From positions 1,426,001-1,490,000 of the forward strand of contig JAMLJC010000001.1 in assembly GCA_023953845.1 (NCBI GenBank): a stretch of DNA of 64,000 bases. The letters run 5' to 3'. This DNA comes from Rhizobiaceae bacterium. GTDB lineage: Bacteria > Pseudomonadota > Alphaproteobacteria > Rhizobiales > Rhizobiaceae. Below are positions 61,057 through 64,000 of the stretch, one piece after another; position 1 is the stretch's first letter, and each line of letters begins with the position of its first letter. Position numbers and translations under genes: made by a program. The notes under the pieces are model-generated. The model was not told where the DNA came from. It made no database searches and saw nothing but the letters and a program-made list of their open reading frames with translations.

Positions 61057-62103
61057 ATGGCCAAGGTACGCGCACTCGTTCTCGAACGGCAGCATGAACT
61101 CGCCTTGCGCGACATCGAGCTGCCGATGGAGGTCGGTCCGGACGCAGTGAAGATCCGTATCCATACGGTGGGCGTCTGCGGCTCCGATGTCCATTACTAC
61201 ACGCATGGGCGCATCGGCCGCTTCGTGGTCGAACAATCGATGGTCCTCGGTCACGAGGCCGCCGGCACCGTGGTCGAGGTGGGCGCGGAGGTTAAGCATC
61301 TCAAGGTCGGCGACCGCGTCTGCATGGAACCCGGCATCCCCGATCCGAACTCGAAAGCGAGCCGGCTCGGCCTCTATAATGTCGATCCTGCCGTCATCTT
61401 CTGGGCGACGCCGCCGGTTCATGGCGTGCTCACGCCGCATGTCGTGCATCCGGCGAACTACACGTTCAGGCTGCCGGACAATATCAGCTTCGCGGAGGGC
61501 GCCATGGTCGAGCCGTTCGCGGTCGGCATGCAGGCCGCGCACAAGGCGGGCATCGCGCCCGGCGACACGGCGGTCGTGCTGGGCGCCGGGCCGATCGGCA
61601 CGATGGTGGCGATCGCCGCGCTGGCGGGCGGCTGCGCCCGCGCCATCGTCGCCGATCTCGCCCAGCCGAAACTCGACATCGCGGCGAAATATCAGGGCGT
61701 GATCCCGGTCAACATACGCGAAAGCAACCTGGTCGAGGAAGTCGCACGACTGACCGAGAACTGGGGTGCCGATATCGTTTTTGAATGCTCCGGCTCGGCC
61801 AGGGCATGGGAGACGATCTTCGATCTGCTGCGCCCCGGCGGCGCGATTGTCGCCGTCGGCTTGCCGGTCTCGCCGGTACCGCTCGACGTCTCGACCTGCA
61901 CGACGAAGGAAGCGCGCATCGAGAGCGTCTTCCGCTACGCGCACCAGTACGAGCGCGCGATCGCGCTGATGGCGTCAGGGCGCGTTGACCTGAAACCGCT
62001 CATATCCGGGACTTTCACCTTCGAGGAATCGATCAAGGCTTTCGAACGCGCCGTCGAGGCGCGGCCGAGCGACGTGAAGCTGCAGATCGTACTCGATTCC
62101 TGA
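61057..62103 (+). CDS. Zinc-dependent polyol dehydrogenase (xylitol dehydrogenase type)
   Basis: This 348-residue medium-chain dehydrogenase has catalytic zinc ligands C41 (GVCGSDVHYY), H66 and E67 (LGHEAAG), and a Rossmann site VVLGAGPIGTMVAIAAL. The segment that holds four structural-zinc Cys in most relatives reads EPGIPDPNSKASRLGLYNV and has none, so the structural zinc is probably absent. Such enzymes oxidise xylitol or sorbitol with NAD. No sugar transporter is adjacent. CGGAG precedes the ATG. The holA gene follows after 69 bp. Confidence 0.87.
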   Translation: MAKVRALVLERQHELALRDIELPMEVGPDAVKIRIHTVGVCGSDVHYYTHGRIGRFVVEQSMVLGHEAAGTVVEVGAEVKHLKVGDRVCMEPGIPDPNSKASRLGLYNVDPAVIFWATPPVHGVLTPHVVHPANYTFRLPDNISFAEGAMVEPFAVGMQAAHKAGIAPGDTAVVLGAGPIGTMVAIAALAGGCARAIVADLAQPKLDIAAKYQGVIPVNIRESNLVEEVARLTENWGADIVFECSGSARAWETIFDLLRPGGAIVAVGLPVSPVPLDVSTCTTKEARIESVFRYAHQYERAIALMASGRVDLKPLISGTFTFEESIKAFERAVEARPSDVKLQIVLDS

Positions 62104-62172
62104 GCCGCATTACCGGCCGTACCCGCAGCATCAGGGCTGGACGCGCTCCACGGAAATGCGCACAAGCATGCC

Positions 62173-63216
62173 ATGGCGCAGAAGAAAGCACATGAGGTCG
62201 ACGCCTGGCTGTCCCGCCCGCAGCCGGACGCCAGAGTCGTCCTGATCTATGGGCCCGATCGCGGCCTGGTATCGGAGCGCGCGGTCCGTTTCGCGAAGTC
62301 CACGGGCCTGCCCGCCGATGATCCCTTCGTCGTCGTGCGGCTCGATGCGAGCACGCTGGAAAAGGACTCCGGCCGGCTGCTGGACGAGGCGCATGCCGTC
62401 GCCATGTTCGCGCCCCGCCGGCTGATCTGGATCCGCGGCGCCGGCGGTGACAAGAGGCTGGCTGATGACGTGAAAGCGCTCCTTGCGCGCCCCTCCGAGG
62501 ACGCCATCATCCTGATCGAGGCGGGCGACCTCAAGAAAGGCGCCGGTCTTCGCGCGGCCGTGGAGGGCGGCGCATCCGGCATGGCCCTGCCCTGCTATGC
62601 GGATGACGGGCGGGAACTCGACCGGTTGATCGACGAGGAACTCGCGACGGCGGGACTTGCTATCGATCTCGAAGCAAGGCGCTTGTTGCGCGACAGCCTC
62701 GGCGGCGACCGCATGGCGTCGCGCAGCGAGCTTCAGAAACTGGCCCTCTACATGCGTAACGAGAAGCACGTTACGCGCGACGATATCCTGGTCGCCATCA
62801 GCGACGTCGCGGAATCGAGCGTGGATGAGATCATCGATGCCGCCCTCGCAGGCGATGTGACTACGGCCGACGCGGCGCTGACGCGCGGGCTGGCCAGTTC
62901 GGGCGCAACCTTCCAGATCCTGTCTGGTGCGATGCGGCAGCTACAGTCGCTGCATCTCATGCGCGCTGCGATCGAAAAGGGTGCAAGCGCGTCCGGCGTC
63001 ATGGCCGCAGCCCGGCCGCCTGTCCATTTCAGCCGGCGCACCGCCATCGAGAAGACGCTTTCGATCTGGACCGCGGAACACATCGAGCGTGCCTTGACGC
63101 GTCTGCAAGGCCTTGTCCTGGCGACGCGACGGCGTCCCGAACTCGCCGCCGCCTCGATTCGCCAGGCCATGCTCGGCCTGGCGGCCGAAGCGGCGGCCGC
63201 CAGTCGCCGGAGATAG
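62173..63216 (+). CDS. holA: DNA polymerase III subunit delta
   Basis: This 347-residue protein is the delta subunit of the clamp loader that opens the beta clamp. Family marks are VVLIYGPDRGLVSERAVRF (degenerate P-loop), RRLIWIRGAGG and VTRDDILVAISDVAESSVDEIIDAAL. Length and domain order are normal. In many Hyphomicrobiales it is preceded by leuS-lptE; here the polyol dehydrogenase takes that place. It is convergent with parB, with a 25-bp gap. Confidence 0.93.
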   Translation: MAQKKAHEVDAWLSRPQPDARVVLIYGPDRGLVSERAVRFAKSTGLPADDPFVVVRLDASTLEKDSGRLLDEAHAVAMFAPRRLIWIRGAGGDKRLADDVKALLARPSEDAIILIEAGDLKKGAGLRAAVEGGASGMALPCYADDGRELDRLIDEELATAGLAIDLEARRLLRDSLGGDRMASRSELQKLALYMRNEKHVTRDDILVAISDVAESSVDEIIDAALAGDVTTADAALTRGLASSGATFQILSGAMRQLQSLHLMRAAIEKGASASGVMAAARPPVHFSRRTAIEKTLSIWTAEHIERALTRLQGLVLATRRRPELAAASIRQAMLGLAAEAAAASRRR

Positions 63217-63241
63217 TTCCGGCAGAATTATCGCTTTACTT

Positions 63242-64000
63242 TCAATCCTTTAGGCGACGGCACAGGTCGTCAAGCTGCTCCAGGCTGCGATACTGGATAC
63301 GCACTTCTCCACCCTGCCCCTTGTGAGCAATGGAAACGTTGAGGCCGGTGCTGTCCGTCAGCAGCTTTTCAAGCGCCAGCGTGTCGGCATCCTTCTCGCG
63401 GCGCGCGGCAGGCGCCTTCTCCGGCGCCGCCGGCTCCTGTGCCAGAGCTTCCGCCTGACGCACCGAAAGCCCCTCGCTGATGATCCGTTTCGCCAATCCT
63501 GCGGGGTCGGCTGCGGTCACAAGCGTCCGCGCGTGACCTGCGGAAAGCTGGCCATCAACCAGCATATCGCGAATCACCTGCGGCAGTTTCAGCAGCCGAA
63601 GCGTATTGGCGACATGGCTGCGGCTCTTGCCGATCACCTGCCCGAGATCGGCCTGCGTATAGCTGTGCTCGTCGATAAGCTGCTGATAACCCTGCGCTTC
63701 CTCCAGCGGATTGAGATCGGCGCGCTGCACGTTTTCGATAATGGCGAGCTCGAGCGCCGTTCGATCGTTGACCTCGCGCACGAGCACCGGGATTTCCGCA
63801 AGCCCCGCACGCTGCGCAGCCCGCCAGCGCCGCTCGCCGGCAATGATTTCATACCGCCCCGGCACGGGCGCCGAGCGCACGATGATAGGCTGCACAATCC
63901 CGTGCTCGCGTATCGATTGCGCAAGATCGGCAAGTTCCTCCTCGCGGAAATTGCGGCGTGGATTGCGCGGATTCGGCGAAACGAACTCGATCGGAACCTT
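63242..64000 (-). CDS. parB: Chromosome partitioning protein ParB, 5' end missing
   Basis: The frame is open to the last base of the window, so the N-terminal part lies beyond it; 252 residues are visible. Motifs are FVSPNPRNPRRNFREEEL, EIIAGERRWRAAQRAGLAEIPV (GERRxR CTP-binding box), IENVQRADLNPLEEAQGY, the helix-turn-helix YTQADLGQVIGKSRSHVANTL and a C-terminal dimerisation segment. ParB binds parS and loads SMC for chromosome segregation. No parS 16-mer is seen in the window. Its partner parA would be upstream, outside. Confidence 0.95.
   Translation of the reverse strand, partial: KVPIEFVSPNPRNPRRNFREEELADLAQSIREHGIVQPIIVRSAPVPGRYEIIAGERRWRAAQRAGLAEIPVLVREVNDRTALELAIIENVQRADLNPLEEAQGYQQLIDEHSYTQADLGQVIGKSRSHVANTLRLLKLPQVIRDMLVDGQLSAGHARTLVTAADPAGLAKRIISEGLSVRQAEALAQEPAAPEKAPAARREKDADTLALEKLLTDSTGLNVSIAHKGQGGEVRIQYRSLEQLDDLCRRLKD

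Noticed and set aside
1..64000. CRISPR arrays, insertion sequences, prophage or integrative elements
   Set aside because: I saw no spaced direct repeats, transposase or integrase (other than core XerD), and no attachment-site duplication beside the tRNA.

Overview
This window is chromosomal DNA from a high-GC alphaproteobacterium, most likely of the order Hyphomicrobiales (Rhizobiales), near the Phyllobacteriaceae (Mesorhizobium-like). The evidence is core gene order and content: htpX/DUF1674 next to rsmB-heparinase-purH, xerD/aroK/aroB/corC, trcR, holA-parB, and FixK/FNR-type promoter boxes. Genes are densely packed on both strands. I see no prophage, insertion sequence, integron or CRISPR array. 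It reads as ordinary core chromosome with a few accessory patches.

0-3.8 kb is a microaerobic block: the 3' end of ccoS (cbb3 oxidase assembly), a host-attachment-family gene, two universal-stress proteins and a GNAT acetyltransferase. Four FNR/FixK-type 14-mers lie in front of these genes. A fifth precedes a di-haem cytochrome c peroxidase at 24-25 kb, so the same regulator probably serves both places. 3.8-9.1 kb is an RND efflux pump with a divergent TetR regulator and a palindrome over its promoter. 9.1-19.6 kb is housekeeping: isoprenoids (ispG, ispA), cell wall (lytic transglycosylase, mtgA), a hybrid histidine kinase, rpmF, folate (fau), a TIGR00282 phosphoesterase and a TerC protein.

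19.7-25.5 kb is the least ordinary part. It holds a MocR-type regulator without a divergent target, a possible 38-residue ORF with its own terminator, and an RTX protein whose N-terminus closely resembles the surface-anchoring domain of the Caulobacter S-layer protein RsaA. The cytochrome c peroxidase and tRNA-Arg(CCT) follow. 25.5-39.4 kb carries a M20 amidohydrolase, a dacA-cobW pair, tusA with a lipoprotein L,D-transpeptidase, accA, xerD with a 52-residue membrane-protein gene, aroK-aroB, a CorC-like protein lacking most of its DUF21 membrane domain, a quinone oxidoreductase, a VOC protein and the cell-cycle regulator trcR.

39.4-54.8 kb has a homodimeric AceE-like E1 enzyme divergent from an Lrp regulator with a perfect palindrome between them. 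It continues with yebC, a SelW-like gene, an ArsR-MFS pair, NUDIX and DMT genes, and a long minus-strand run htpX-rsmB-heparinase-TOBE-trmO-purH. 54.8-64 kb holds a transglutaminase-like protein without the usual catalytic His, a TadG-like von Willebrand protein with possible CtrA sites upstream, an SMP-30 lactonase, acs, a xylitol-dehydrogenase-type enzyme, holA, and parB cut off by the window end.
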